Source of the DNA: Bryum argenteum | Lineage: Eukaryota; Streptophyta; Bryopsida; Bryales; Bryaceae | Assembly (NCBI GenBank): GCA_037043015.1 | Contig: CM073328.1 | Coordinates: 2,467,409-2,531,408, forward strand | DNA: 64,000 nt | Direction of reading: 5' to 3' | Shown: piece by piece, positions 36,870-50,122 of the stretch | How the letters are laid out: every line of letters begins with the position of its first letter | Position numbering within the stretch: position 1 is the first letter of the stretch | Notes under the pieces: model-generated | What the model saw: the letters and a program-made list of their open reading frames with translations, nothing else | Told to the model about the DNA's origin: nothing | Database searches by the model: none | Position numbers and translations under genes: made by a program

Positions 36870-37012
36870 AATCAGGTCATACGAAATCAGAGTGTCTTTC
36901 TTTTGAGTTGTCTGACTAAGCAGAATGAGCATTGTTTATACAGTCACTGCTACTCATTCTACTTGATAGTTTGAACTACGTTGTCATATACTACAATTAA
37001 CTAACGTGAATT

Positions 37013-37177
37013 GAATGCATGCATGCATTGTAATGTTCGTCAATATCATATGCATGGTTAAAGTTTTTAGGCTTGAGTCTTGTGATATGTGTATCATGTG
37101 TATGGTTGAAGTTCTTTGGCTTGAGTCTTGTGATATGTGTTTGACGTTTGCAAACTTCACGACGCATGCATGCATTC
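37013..37177. promoter_or_regulatory. Paired RY (CATGCATG) motifs, copy A
   Basis: GAATGCATGCATGCATTGT at 37013-37031 and GCATGCATGCATTC ending at 37177 face each other. CATGCA(TG) is the RY element bound by B3-domain factors of the ABI3/FUS3/LEC2 group. A 47-base tandem repeat (37048-37140, with GGCTTGAGTCTTGTGATATG) lies between them. Function is inference. Confidence 0.4.
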
Positions 37178-38419
37178 ATTCCTTTTGTTAAATCATGAAA
37201 ATTGAGTTCTTGATGTATTTGGAAACAAATTTGAATTATGAAGTAGAATGAAGGCAGTGATTATATGAAATTATTTTGCTTTTGTCAGACAGCTGATCAG
37301 AAATATGCTCTTGTTTTGTTTGAACTGCAATTTTGTGAAGTCTAACTTTTTGTGAATTTCCTACATTGTGACAAATTTTGCTTGCGAGAAGTTTTATCTA
37401 CTTACTTGACATCAATTCACAAAGGTAAGTATGTGTATCTAATGTCAAACTCATCAAATTGAGAGTATTTAGAAATTACCACGTACTGAAAAATACTGAT
37501 TTTGGTTTGGCTGATGTGACAGCATGTACCATTGTACCTTTGATGTGACAGCATACATCTTTGCTACCTCCGAAATATATCCTAATAATATGTCAATAGT
37601 AGAAAATACATACGCATTTAAACCGTTTGTATATACGGTTGAAAATCTTTCGTTTCCTTAGAAATCTGATCGTGATTTCTGTTAGTAGTGGCTGACTCAT
37701 GAGTTTCTGATCCCTCGAATGATTGATCAGTATCAAGTGATCGTGCCCAGATTATTGCAGAGGATGAGTTGAGACTAAAATGCAGGAATGGGTGCCAGAG
37801 CTTTGAGACGTCAGTCACAGTCTACAACAGCCCAGTGCAAAAGTATACGAGCTCTGATCATTTGAGTGTGATGCAGATTGAGCATGTTTACTAATCCGAC
37901 AGGCTCAATATGAGTTGTTCGAAAACCTGGTACTAATCAGACTGAGATATGTTTTATCAATTGCAGCAGAAGTTACATGGATTGATTAGGGAGTTTTAAT
38001 GGCAGCTGGAGTGTCTTCAGAATAATCCAAAGCATCACAGTTGATACTTCCGATCTTTTTCTGGATGTTGACACTGGTTAACGTTGTCTTCCGGTATTCA
38101 TGGACATGACATGACTTCAGAATTTGGAACGGAGGTGCCTACTTTACATTCTGATCATATCAGGATACTGATCAGTTTTTGTTGGCCAATTTTAGAGGAT
38201 ACGATCACAGTGACAATAAGGATTTACCTTATTGTTACAGAGTATTTTTTAATAAATTGGATCATTACTGGTCCCTTTTATCTTGAATTCTGTACTTCTG
38301 ATGATATCATACTTGAATATTTGAATAAAATGCATGCCATTAGGTCAAAGTTTAATATAGAAGTATCGTTGTAAATTCAGTACCGATTAAAAAGCTCCCA
38401 ACTAGAAAGTTGTTAGGAA

Positions 38420-38673
38420 CCTCAATTCCGTTAAAATGGCACTATGCCATGTGCCATTTTGTCACACCAAATTTTACATATGCGCTCACATGGATTGGTG
38501 TATTCTGTAATGTCACAATTTTTTTTAATAATATCACTCTTTTATGCACTTTGTCACTCATTTTCTATAATATCACCTTCAAATTCTGTTATATCACATG
38601 GTTTTTGAACCACAGTTCAGAAAGTTGAGGTGTGCCATTTTAGGTGCATAATGCCATTTTAACGGAATTGGGG
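38420..38673. mobile_element. MITE with ATTCCGTTAAAATGGCA ends, 254 bp
   Basis: The ends CAATTCCGTTAAAATGGCA and TGCCATTTTAACGGAATTG form an inverted repeat of 27 bases with two mismatches. The interior is AT-rich with TATCACA repeats and non-coding. No clear target duplication. It lies at the point where copies A and B of the duplication lose colinearity. Confidence 0.7.
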
Positions 38674-40235
38674 ATCTACACATAGTAGACTTGATTTGGG
38701 ACCCATCCCAAGTGATATCATCAAAAACGGAGTTAGAGTGAAGAAAATATGGTTTTTCAAAGTAGGGTTCTTATGGTGGACGGACATCTGGTTCGCTCGC
38801 CCGCTCGTTAACCTCGTTTGGCCGTTCAATAGAGGACTTTGCCCGCCCGACGTTGTCAATAGGCCACTGACTATTTGGTGAGGTAAAAAATGACGTTGTG
38901 CCTATGCCTAGTTCATAAATTAGCGACATGGCTACTACATGCGCGCCGCGTTTCGCAAGGTGGATGGAACATGGGACAGAGGACGGGGCACGAGGATTGG
39001 GGTGCGGACGACAAAACAACATTTAAAAGTCATAGAACAAATAAAGTAATAAAAACCTAGAAAAATGTTGAATTTGAAGATTGTTATATAAAACCTTTGG
39101 AGCAAATGCCAAGTTCGTATACGTCTCTAAGAAGGTGAAATCCTTTTTTTCAGTGTCTATTTTGTCCTTGCGGAGTCCATTTCCGGTATAATGTCGTCAA
39201 GTCACGTCAGCAATTTGCCACAACATTGTGTTGGATGCTGACTTTATTATGAGTCTATGACGTGCTAATAAGAAACGGTGGCGGTTTTACTTTTTACTTT
39301 GCATGGCCAATGACATATAGGTATGAGGGAGTTTGACTGTTTGAGCTGGCATACATGTCATCACACAAGTACACGTGATATCAATGGAAATTTTAGTGCC
39401 TCCTTTGTCTGCTACCAACTGCACAGTACGGCCCAACCCCGTTTAACTTCGATTTTACCACTGCTCCCTTTGGGTACCGTTTCATCATGTTTGCAAAGCT
39501 GTGTTCGTAAAACGGTCGCAAAACGCCTAAACCGATTCTCTCAACGAATGAAATACTCCTATCCGACCCCATCTTTATATCTAAAAGTTGTTTGGTCTAT
39601 TCGCAACAATGCAATACGCTCTCTGACCTCTTTTGGCCTATCTGACCATGGACCGACTTCTCCCGCCTTTCTGATGATTGTCCAACCCCTATCCGCCCAT
39701 CTGACCATGGACCGACTTCTCCCGCCTTTCTGATGATTGTCCAACCCCTATCCGCCCATCCAACCATCGTCCGAATAATGTCTTCTAGATGTTCGACTAT
39801 TGTATGACTACTATTCACAAGCATAAAGGCCCCCGTCACTCGCGTTCGAATATCGTTTGACTATTGTTTGCCACCATAACGGTCATCGTTCGTGCAATGA
39901 TATTGCAAGACAATTTGTTTTGGGCACCACATAGGATTTTACGCATGTCACATGGTAAATGTTTTACCCCTACGTCTACTTTGATCCTACATTTATGTTG
40001 TGACGAATGGGGCTCATCACGACACGGTTGTCACAAAAGAGAGCCGTGCCTTCTTCCTACAACACCATATGCTAAAATCAAAAACATATTCAACCAAAAA
40101 CCAAATTCAAGAACAACATAAATGCATAGTCCAGCAATTGAGTGACTGCCTTCCTCAACATGTTTAGCACATTATTCATGGTTGTTCTTTCTTGAGGTTC
40201 ATCTTTTTGAAGGGCTTGTAATTTGACACTTAGGT
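38674..40235. other. Insert specific to copy A, no gene
   Basis: Contains a clean 59-base tandem repeat at 39642-39759 (two identical units starting CTGACCATGGACCGACTTCT) and a run of related TCCGCCCAT/CCAACC motifs after it. No coding content recognised. Confidence 0.45.
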
Positions 40236-40487
40236 TTATAAACCGCCTGATATTTTTTTGATTGAAATACTTTGGGTCCCATTCTTCGTTTCAAATCGTC
40301 CATTGATGCAAAATATTCTGCCGAGTACGCTAAAAAGTTTCTTTAGCATCACCTTCTTTACAATTCCAAAAGCACCTTCGGCGGCCTCGTTTAGCATTTG
40401 AACGACTTTAATATATGGTTCAAGCCACTTGAATGTTCCACTCAAGTAATGAGCTAAAAGCGTATCTTCAAGAGTTCTTTTCCACAC
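40236..40487 (-). pseudogene. Possible hAT-like transposase remnant
   Basis: An open minus-strand frame contains LSGTFKWLEPYIKVVQML and EAAEGAFGIVKKV. It loosely resembles the segment of plant hAT transposases around the LR(L/V)VD..P.MG..Y motif (P.IKVVQMLNE.AEGAFG). Frames upstream (to about 40800) are broken but protein-like (RVKEEYLKLFEDLHYDLLEK). The assignment is tentative. Confidence 0.2.
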
Positions 40488-41239
40488 TGCACGTTTTGGT
40501 CTTTTGGACCACGAGAAGTAGAAAATTCTTGAGCCAAATCCTATACCTTTTATAACTTTGAAACAATTTTTTTTTTTTTAAATTTGGGATCAACTCATGT
40601 ACGTCCTTCTTCTTACATGCATCATGATATATACCGATTGTAAACAATATTGCTAGTTGACACTATCAGTAGTTTCTCTCACCACTCACCGTGTTTCCAA
40701 TAATTGGTCTAATTGTTGAAATGTTCGGACGCTTCCAACTTCTCCAATAAATCATAGTGCAAGTCCTCAAAGAGTTTGAGGTATTCCTCTTTTACTCGAT
40801 CTACGTGATTTACGCACAAGCTCTATGAGCAACTTTGAGCATAAAAGAACCATGGTTCCCCTAGCTTCCATGTTGTACTATCTAGGGGGTGTTAGAGGAT
40901 CCCTCCTTTGCTGCTTCTTGTACTTATTTTGGCCTCATGAGCAAGGGTTTGAGAACCCTCACACTAATGGGGTTTCCATCGGTTGCTCTTGAGGGTCATA
41001 CATTTTTTGTTGCTAGCAGCCTTTGGTAGCATCAAAATCCATACAGTCATATTGAGCGCTTATCCAACATATCTCTTCTATCTTTTGCCACGCTCGCTTT
41101 GTGCAAAACAAATGTCAAAAACTCCTTCACAGGGCTAGACTACGTCCTCCACATCACCACAAAGAAGCTCAATAAGGAGGTGAAATATCAAGGAGCATGC
41201 AAGGCACTTCCAAATGAGGCAAAACGCCCTTATATACAA

Positions 41240-41660
41240 AAACTTTAAACGAAGGGGGGCCGCGGGCATAGGACCTGAGGTGCGAGCATCGGGGCCCTAA
41301 ACTGAGCCGGCCGGGGGCGAGAGTTTATGCTTAGGCACGGTGCCCTACAAAGCCGGGCGCAAATGCACGCACCTAGGCATAGCGTCCTGAATGGTTGGAG
41401 CTCGAGCGTTTGCGCCCTGCAAGTTTGAGCACGAGCCTGGAGGGGGCAAAATCGACTATAAAAGGGCGCCCACACTCCATATTCACGCGCCCTGCATTCC
41501 CTCATACATTCGACCTCTTTATTGAACTTGTTTTTGGTGTTGTGGAGGGCATCCTCTAGCTAGGTGGAGGAGTTTGACATTTTTTCGAGGATAGCAACAC
41601 AAGTTTGACATTTTTTCGAGGATGACTAGAAGAGTAGGTATAACTGTTCCTGAGCACTAG
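41240..41660 (+). promoter_or_regulatory. GC-rich promoter-like block with TATA box
   Basis: A 200-base GC-rich island ends in CTATAAAAGGGCGCCC (TATA box at 41457), followed by an AT-rich leader with a 22-base direct repeat (AGTTTGACATTTTTTCGAGG at 41568 and 41604). The layout resembles the promoter of an LTR or other mobile element. No gene follows it. Confidence 0.35.
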
Positions 41661-42479
41661 GGATAGTTTCAAGTGTGTGTGCAACAAATTGCAAAGTCAA
41701 ATCTCAATTTTTGAGTCGTTTAGGGCAATTCTTAAGATGTGATCTGAAATAGGATAGTTTAGATTTAGTTTTCTTTTTAATATTTATATTTTTAAATATG
41801 TTCCCAACCAACTTAGAGCTCAAATTCCAATGTCTAGAACCGGGCAGTCTTCAAGATTTACAAAGAAAATCGTCATAGTTATTTGTATTTTTAAAATTAT
41901 TTTTTCCAAAATTTGTTAAGAAATGAGATTTTGAAAGTTTTTCAAAAAAACTTGCTTGATAATCACAAATTTATAAGGGCACCTAATAGCCATTTAGTTT
42001 TTTAATAAGAGGATTCAGAACTGTCATTGAACAATATCTAGTTTGTCAATTTTGCACATTTTGACCTCCTTGTAAGAATTTTTTTTTGTTTTTGCCTTAA
42101 TAATATGGAGGAACCCTAGGTTTTTGCATGCGCATACTCAAGTGAGTTACCTTTATGGAAAAAAGTATGAACAAAATGTTTGAGGTAACAATCATCAACA
42201 TGCCCTTTCACCATTGAGAACACACATTTTGTGCAATGCCAAAAGCAACTTTTGATGCAACATTGAATGCTATGATCTCACAATAATAAACATCCAACAG
42301 TCAATTTTTGAAAAATACTTAAAAATACTTAGGGTTAAGTACATGATCTTACGGTTGGAAGTCAAGGAATAGTAAAAGAAATTGTTACATACCCCACAGA
42401 GTCCATAGAGGTTGAAAATTGCAGTTTTTGAGGTCTCAAGCTTTCAAAAACACAAGGAGATTTAGGGAGTAACCCTTAA

Positions 42480-42960
42480 TGTCACAAGGCCTCAAAACTG
42501 CCAAGGAACCTCGTTCATGCAAGGTCCATAATTTTGAACTTTTGATAACATTTTGAGGATGTTACCATAGGATCTAGTACCTAACTTGTACATGTATATG
42601 TGTTGAAACCTTAGACTCCTCATTAATTGTGAGCTCATTATGTTTAAAATTGAATAAAAGGTTTTTCCCTAGATGTAAAATAGGTTAGAGCTTAGAAGTG
42701 TTTTGTCAGCCAAAAAAAATCCAATTTCAAGAGTAAATTTGAATTGAGGCTCTTCTTATCCATGTTCCTAAACTAGTTAGGGTTACATCTATATAAATTT
42801 TACCCTTATTGGACCTATGCCATTTATAAAAATGCTTGATTATTCACATGAAGGTTTATTCAAATACAAATACAAAGGCTAGTCTTAGACAGTAGAAAGG
42901 CATGTGAAAAATTCTTGGATTAGAAACCCAAACAATGAGATCATGCCTTCATACCCCTTC
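42480..42960 (+). repeat. Dispersed repeat family R1, copy 3
   Basis: Matches 35130-35390 in reverse and 7640-8130 in the same direction. Followed by a small hairpin at 42977-43020 (GGGCAGATTTTG / CAAAATCTGCCC). Confidence 0.6.
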
Positions 42961-43680
42961 TACATGAGCGATTAAATTGATATTGGGCAGATTTTGAGAA
43001 TATACCGCAAAATCTGCCCAACAAAGTTGCCCAACAAAATTGCCCAACTCGCAAAAGGTTTCATCTTCATGCGAGCTAAAAATAGTAAGTCAGAGGCTGA
43101 CCAAACCCCAAACGACCACAGTATGACCTCAGTTGACTTCAGCGGTTAAGCTGATCGAAATTCTATTTTCGGAAATAAAATAACTGTGTCGACATTCCAC
43201 TCGGTATTCCAGCTTATAGAAGTCTTCCGTTTGTATTTCATGATAAGTTGAAAAGTAAAAGCACAACCTGATCAGTGCATAGGAAGGGCCAATAGGAACC
43301 ACTTCGAGAGCTCAGTCGATTTCCAATAAAAATATATTCGTGAACACGCTTGTAGATAACTTGATAGGATCTGTACAAGGGAATCTGCCACGAGCTATGC
43401 GTTTCATATGCAATCTCAAAAAATTATAATTATTGTATTATTTATATCATGTGGATTACAGCATGAAGTCAAGCCACCTGGTGGAAACGGGAACATGGTC
43501 CTTGCTTGTAATTTAAGGGCAGCCTTACACGAGGGTCAAGCCAATGATGGGCCAATTAATGGCCAAATCCTCTCTTGTGATTGGTCCAATTCTTCAAATT
43601 GGTCCCAAGGGCTTCATATGGAGAGTCAACGCCACTTTTCTGAAATTATATTATAATGGATGGGGGACAAGTTATAACAC

Positions 43681-44469
43681 GGCCCGCGCTCCAAAAAGTT
43701 GGGAGTCTATACAAGAATGGAAGGCCAATTCATGGCCTAGAGGTCATTTTTGATTTGAATACAAAATCATTATTTCACTAAATTACTTTAATGTGAACAA
43801 ATCAAAAGCATGGAATGTAGCTAATAATACAAATTTGCCTCACGGCCTTGTTTTTCCTTCTATAAATCAACTTCACACATGGGGGAATTGGCCCACACTT
43901 TATTAGTTATATAATTTGTTCTCCAAGTGGCCCATAGAGCCAATTGTGCTCAAAATGTGAGTAAATTGGTTTGGAGATTTGTTGGCCTTGACTCTTACGT
44001 AAAGCGTCCCTGAAGCTGATTTTGGATGGTGATTTGTGCCGTCCAAAACCAAGATTTATGTTGACGTCTTGTTGCCTAAACTTTACTATGTAAGTATCTA
44101 CATATACATCTTAAATTTTTTATTCTTGTAGGGATAATGTATTGGATACTCTAGAAATCTTAGAGGAAGCATGATGAATGTTCAAATGGACAACTATCAA
44201 TATTGTTTTTCCTCATGCAACAAAAATTCAAAGCCATTACACAAAAATTATACAGAGTTCTTTAATGTTTATGGATCACAAAGAGGTTGTAAATTTCGGA
44301 ATACAAAAGTTTGCAAGGTTTAAAATACAGCTGCTTGTAGATGTTTTGAAGGTCAAGCTCTCTTTGTGGCCATGTTCATTATTTTATTAGTTTCTTTTTT
44401 TAGCTTTGCCGCCCCACCTCCCGGCTTTGTGTCGTTGCCGGGCGCAGATGCGCTGCCGGATGCCCTGAG
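43681..44469. other. Spacer between duplication copies
   Basis: AT-rich DNA with a short GC-rich patch at 44405-44470 (CCGCCCCACCTCCCGGC). No gene recognised. Confidence 0.35.
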
Positions 44470-47116
44470 GCTTGCTCACACAACATACTGCTCACACAAC
44501 ATACGTGATACGTGGTCATCCAATAGACTTCCTCACTGAAGTTTCATACCTTCGGTCCACAATCGATCACACTCAGTGTCGGGATTCTCAATTCCCCAGA
44601 TTTGGCCAAGATTCTTGCGTACTCGAGCTGATCACAGTTGACGGCTTGACCAGTAACAACAGTGATAAAGATCCATAGGAAACTGTGGTAAAGATCACGT
44701 GACGGCGTTGAAATTCAGCTGGCGTATGCACGCTCACATCCACCATGTGCGGGTACCTCTTTACGCCACTGGAAGCATAAATATCTCAGGCCATCTTTGT
44801 CGCGCTTCATATTCGCAATTCGCACCATGTGATCGTAGATGGAATAATATCTGGTGTTACTCACGACGAGCACTTCGAGGATTTTATCACAGGTACTAGA
44901 CCGCTGCACATTCAAAGTTCTTCTGGTCTAATTTCTATGCACAACATTCTTTTCTCGGACCACCAATATCTCTCTTGTGTATATATGGAGCATTAACATC
45001 TGCTATTACACTGGATGAGCATTCTGCTCTATCTACGCTAGAATCCAATCATAGTGGCGACGACATAGATCTAACCAGTAGAATATATGCTTCTTTGCTT
45101 GTGTCTGTACTTGGAAATTGGGACCTCGCGCTCCATGTATGGATCAGCAAAGCGACTCCGGTAATAAATACTCCGAAAGCCGTTAAACCTCTTGCTTTCA
45201 ATCTCTAATACAGTGCATCAGGTGAGGACCTATTTGAGAAGAATGGTTACATCAGTAAGCCCTTGAGCAGGGAGTTTCATGGTTAGTTCATGGTCAGTTC
45301 CAGAATTATATTCAAGTTCAAAACCGCAAAACATGGCCATAAAGTATATATATTCAACAACGTCCAAAAACACAAAGAAGAGGTTGGTTATGGGAGAAAA
45401 CCAGCTTCTAGATGAGCAATGGGAATTGACCACATGTGCACTATTCTCCTGGATTGCGGTTATGTACTGGGTAACTCATAAGGAGTCCTTGGTTATGGAA
45501 AATAACAAGTGGGGCATCCTCCCAAGTTGCAGGAGCCGCTCCCATGGTGCCCCACCAGATATTCTCCATAACTAAGGGCTTCTTTTGAGTTTTCTACCAT
45601 AGCCACATTTCAAAAATAAACTAAAGAACTATTTATACCTTCCAGCAAATTTTTAAAAAATAGAATAAAATAAGAAATATACATATGGCCATGTTTTCAA
45701 TGTGATCGAACTCAATGACCATTTACAACACTTACTGATCGATTCAGAAGAGCATGCATCTGGTTTAGCTAGAGAGTTTCATAATAACAATGCCTGCCTA
45801 AACGTTAGTTATGTATTCTCATCAGATTCCAATTTGCAAGTGCCTTCATGAGTGCAAGCTACCTCGTAAATGCAATCCAAGAATGCTACGATCTTAAATT
45901 GCTGACGACATAGAGAGGGAGCTTTCAGATTGAGCCCCATCCTGGATTGCATGATCGATTCAAAGCTAAAAATTCACAGCTGAGAAATCAAATACCCGAT
46001 GATCAATAGTTGCTTGGATTGCGGTTATGCTTGGTGTGGTCATCATAAATGCTTGGTGCGGGAGCGGCTCAGCAGGTACTGTCCCACCGGTTATTTCTGA
46101 TACCCACTCCCTGCACGACCATTACCTAGTCCGTCATATTAAGCTCGAAGCTCCACGTCCGCTCTCCCTGCAGCACCGCTTGTGCTGTTGAATCTTAGCT
46201 TACAAATTTTTGAATTCAACAACTGGAATCGTCGCGAATGGCGGTATGTGCAACTTGTGGGACAACTTGTGCTAGCAAGTGGGACCAACCAGGAGATTTT
46301 GAAGGGTAATGAATCACTTAGGCCACATTCAGAGATAAGACTGGTTGACTCTTCTCCAGGCATGTTCCTTGCTATGGTGCATTTGTATTTCTCAATTCAT
46401 TGATAATAAATCGATTGTTTAGCAAAAAACATCGGGTGACTCAGGAATCTGGCCCCCGCCCTCGTGCCCTAGGCGGGCGCTGCGCCCTCACCGCTTGAGG
46501 GCATCTCCAGCAGGCCGACATCTGCTGAGATGCCGGGGCTAATGCTGGGGCTCTGCCGGGCGTGAGTGCTACTCACAGCAACTACATTTCTGGTTAATGA
46601 TTAGAATCACTGTGCGAATCATAGATCTGCTGATTACTTTGCGATTATTCAACACAAAAGAGCCTTCTTGAAGTGAGCTTTGTTTTACGAGCCACATTGA
46701 GGTGAGCTTTTTTTTTTTTGTTGCATCGGAAAAGGATTTACAATGTCGATCTATTGCTAGCACTCGCTCAGCTTCATCATGATTGCAACAGCCCAAAAAT
46801 CAACTTTCCGGTCGTAGGAACGAATCATATTGACAATAAATGAGCAACCAGCTGATCGGTTAATTTGCATGGACAGCCTACAGCAAGATCAATCTGCGAT
46901 CAACAAACATTTTCATAAACACGATGACCAGAAACACCCTGCAATCACTCTACAAATTCGTTTGAGAAAAAGAGTGTAGCATCTGGCGCTCTTGTAGCGG
47001 CCCATGCAAGATCACCTGCGACATTAATTACTTCCTGTTGTTGTCGCGACGTTTTCGTGATTACTGGCGGGGACGTTATACAAAAGTTGTCGGGAACGCC
47101 GGCCACGAAGCGTGAT

Positions 47117-47266
47117 CCAACTTTGCGGATTCTTCCAGGGCCTTGGTAGGTACTCCCTCTGTCCCATTATGATTTTCCAGTAGGTAGATTTGAGAGAACC
47201 TACTGGAAAATCATAATGGGACAGAGGGAGTACCTACCAAGGCCCTGGAAGAATCCGCAAAGTTGG
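47117..47266. mobile_element. Stowaway-like MITE within an extended perfect hairpin
   Basis: The 69-base arms 47117-47185 and 47198-47266 are perfect reverse complements around a 12-base loop. The inner part is the same CTCCCTCTGTCCCATTATGA MITE as at 28554, shortened by about 24 bases at its loop. The outer 34 bases of each arm (CCAACTTTGCGGATTCTTCC and on) lie outside the MITE TIR and its TA, so flanking DNA has become an inverted duplicate. Confidence 0.9.
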
Positions 47267-49547
47267 CGTCTGAACTACTTTGACAGATTGAGTCACGAGG
47301 GGACGCCACCACAGCTGCGCGCTTACCGAGAGATATTCAGTCACAGCTAGGCCTGTGGAGTCTGGTCGGTGGACCCCTGTAGACTTGGTCTTCATTACGC
47401 TGGCAACTCTTACCAGTTTTCTTTCATGTCGTATTAACTAGATTCATGGTGGGGGAGGTCTCCGTTACAGCACTCTAGTTGACATTCGCAGTTCTCTCTG
47501 AGATATTCGCACCTGTGGCCTCGCTTTCGTCCCCACAGTAATGTAAGTTTGTTTCTATCTCAAAGTGTACCACCGACCACCGCAATCCAAATGATTGACA
47601 AATTATATATAATAACCTGGCTTGTTGATCAGCCGCATTCACCAAACATTCACTCATATGCGCTCAGGCATTTCTCCATGTGTCTACCATGCCAATGATA
47701 CTGGGATCTCCACTGTGAATGCATCCATATCGGCAGCTCCTTGGAAGACTCGCGGTACAGACAAAATCTATCCATGCACTTAGCACCTGAGCAGCAACCT
47801 GGTGATGTTCTTGGTGAACGTTTCTGTTCGATGTCAATGCTTTGCCCCAGCTATGGTTAGTTGGCTTCTTCCGGAAGTTAGATCAGAAAGCGGTGTTTGA
47901 AACGGACGTCTTGGTCTCCAACACCTGTCTGGGAACAGACGCTCTCTTGGTGAGAACACTTGGAACCTCAACAAGTGTGCCTAAGGGAGTCTTCCTTGGT
48001 GGGAACACTCTTGAGCACTGTCAGACCCCTCCTTGACAACAATGTTCTCTTTTCTTGAAACAAGCAAGGAATAAAGTGAGCTTAGAAATCAATTGGGCAT
48101 GGCAGGTGTTCAGATCTTTGACTGAGAGCATCTCCTAAGGTCTCGCCATCAGCCCAAGCTAACGGGTGGTAGTGTGGCCGCCAAATAAACGAGGTTTATC
48201 ACTCTGCTATGAGCTTCCTACAATCATAGGGCTCTCGCATAATCTTCCGAGTCTTGCAGAGAGCAATTTTCCTTTTTGTAGCAACAAGGTGACAAGCCCA
48301 TGTTTGTCTTTTTTTGTTTAAGCAGTCATGACTTGGATTGGAGTTACTGTACGAGATGTATACAAAGCATAATTCATATAATTGGTGACCTCTACTAGCT
48401 CCGCAGTACCAATATCTTGTTGCTGGAGGCTCTTTCGCTCTTCACAACAAGCACTGACCAATGTTGTGTTGATTTTTCCCTTGACAATCGTGGCACCTTC
48501 AACAACACGTAAGGCCATGCAATCCGCCCTTTGGGGGCCCCACTTGTCGAGTAGGATAGGAGATGCTATGAGGTTGGAAACGTAGAATGAACATGGACAT
48601 ATGTTCTAATAATAGGCTCAAATAAGAGTATTTATGTGATCATTCTTTCATAAATTGGCAATTCCGTTAGTTGGCAGTATAGTGAGTTTACTAATTAATA
48701 TTCTACCACATAGAAATATGCTTTTGTGTGCCTCCAAAATGATGACATTCTACAACATAACTCTTAATATTACCAGATGTCATTTTCTGAGATACCAAGT
48801 TTCAAGACAACTCTCTTGAAGCATTATATCTTTCGGCTCAAACTGACTTAAATCTGAAATTATCTGCGTCTTTTTGGCCCGCCATTTTTACAGAATACCA
48901 AGACTCGGGATAGGTCGAACAAACACTCCATTCATGCCGCCCTCCAATTACTCTTCTTTGGAGAAACCTTAACGGTCTCCTATTTATTACCTAAGAGTGA
49001 ATCACCTTATATATTACCAACTAGCACTTCAGGAAGGAAAGGAAAGAGTGCCCCTATTTGTGAGTATTGAGTTTTAAGATTCTAAGGAGAGATTCCACAT
49101 ACTACTGTAACACAAAGCCACATGCTCCACTTTTCGATACAAAATCTCCAAGAAGGGCCTAATCTGTTTTGAGGTGTGAACGAGAATGTAGGGTTGCAGA
49201 GCTGACTGTGATGGCACGCAAGCACCCCGCAGGCGGCGATCGATGAAGTTCCTAACAACGATCAAGCTATTAATTAGGTCACAATTTGTCAGCCGGCCGT
49301 TTGATCCCCAGCAATATTAATGATAATCCCCGATTTAGCAATTTCAGTGCCAGTACTGGAGCTACAGTACAAAGGTTCTACTAATCTATGTGAACCAAGT
49401 TCATCCTGAGTAGCTTGTGTAGGGACTCTAGGCCATGCCGGCACCCCTCCACCGCTCCTCTAAAGCGGCAGGGTTACTACAAATGCTTTCTTCGACCTCG
49501 ACTCCACCATTTCAGTCTCACTTCGCTTCGATCTGATCTAGCTAAAT

Positions 49548-49863
49548 ATGACTACGTCGATTCATTGCTCTCCTTCTCAATTTCCTTCCGAAGAAGAAGG
49601 CTTCTGTCCACGTACTTCTGATTAGTCTCATTTCGGACTGCAAGCACGGAAGCTCTGGAATGGTGCCTGGATCCGAAGCTCAGTCGCACTAGGTCGCGAG
49701 GTACTGCTGAAGTTCCAAATTGCCGTACGCTCAGGTTGCGAGTTTCGTTGGGCGGGTCTTGAAGATAGCAACACTCATGGAAAGTCCAGCCATTCTCCGG
49801 CGATTCTCGCACGCACAGTTTGTTATCGATGAAGGGAAACTACAGCAAAGTTGGACTTCATGA
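49548..49863 (+). pseudogene. Broken copy of the candidate secreted peptide gene (copy B)
   Basis: Aligns with 36557-36869. It keeps the start ATGACTACGTCGAT, the donor-like GAG|GTACTG and the terminal AQFVIDEGKLQQSWTS with its stop (49861-49863). Indels in the signal-peptide exon put a stop after 25 codons. Confidence 0.4.
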
Positions 49864-50007
49864 AATCAGGTCCATGCGAAATCAGAGTATCTTTCTTTTG
49901 AGTTGTCTGACGAAGCAGAATGAGCATTGTTTATACAATCACTGTTACTCATTCTACTTGATAGTTTGACTTTGATTATCAACTACTACAACTAACTAAC
50001 GTGAATT

Positions 50008-50122
50008 GAATGCATGCATGCATTGTAATGTTTGTCAATATCATGTGTGAGTAGAATAGTCTTAAAATAGTCTTGTGTCAAGTGTTTGACGTTTCCAAAG
50101 ATCACAATGCATGCATGCATTC
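50008..50122. promoter_or_regulatory. Paired RY motifs as a perfect inverted repeat, copy B
   Basis: GAATGCATGCATGCATTGT (50008-50026) and ACAATGCATGCATGCATTC (50104-50122) are exact reverse complements. Both RY blocks are kept in copy A although the spacer differs. Confidence 0.45.

Larger units (their letters stand above)
31771..43680 (+). repeat. Segmental duplication, copy A
   Basis: Colinear blocks shared with copy B (44470-51700): 32104-32240 with 45098-45260, 32530-32690 with 46140-46290, 32700-33060 with 47570-47950, 36235-38290 with 49195-51060, and 43210-43480 with 51290-51680. Identity varies. The block at 36830-37040 is nearly identical to 49815-50045, while others are patchy. 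Relative to B, copy A carries about 4.8 kb extra at 38.4-43.1 kb and the 33.1-36.2 kb insert with a TTAA MITE. The original unit has no recognised protein family. Confidence 0.75.

Noticed and set aside
41245..41505. 86-residue minus-strand frame rich in Arg and Ala
   Set aside because: It reflects the GC-rich island only; no family pattern and it covers a TATA-box region on the other strand.
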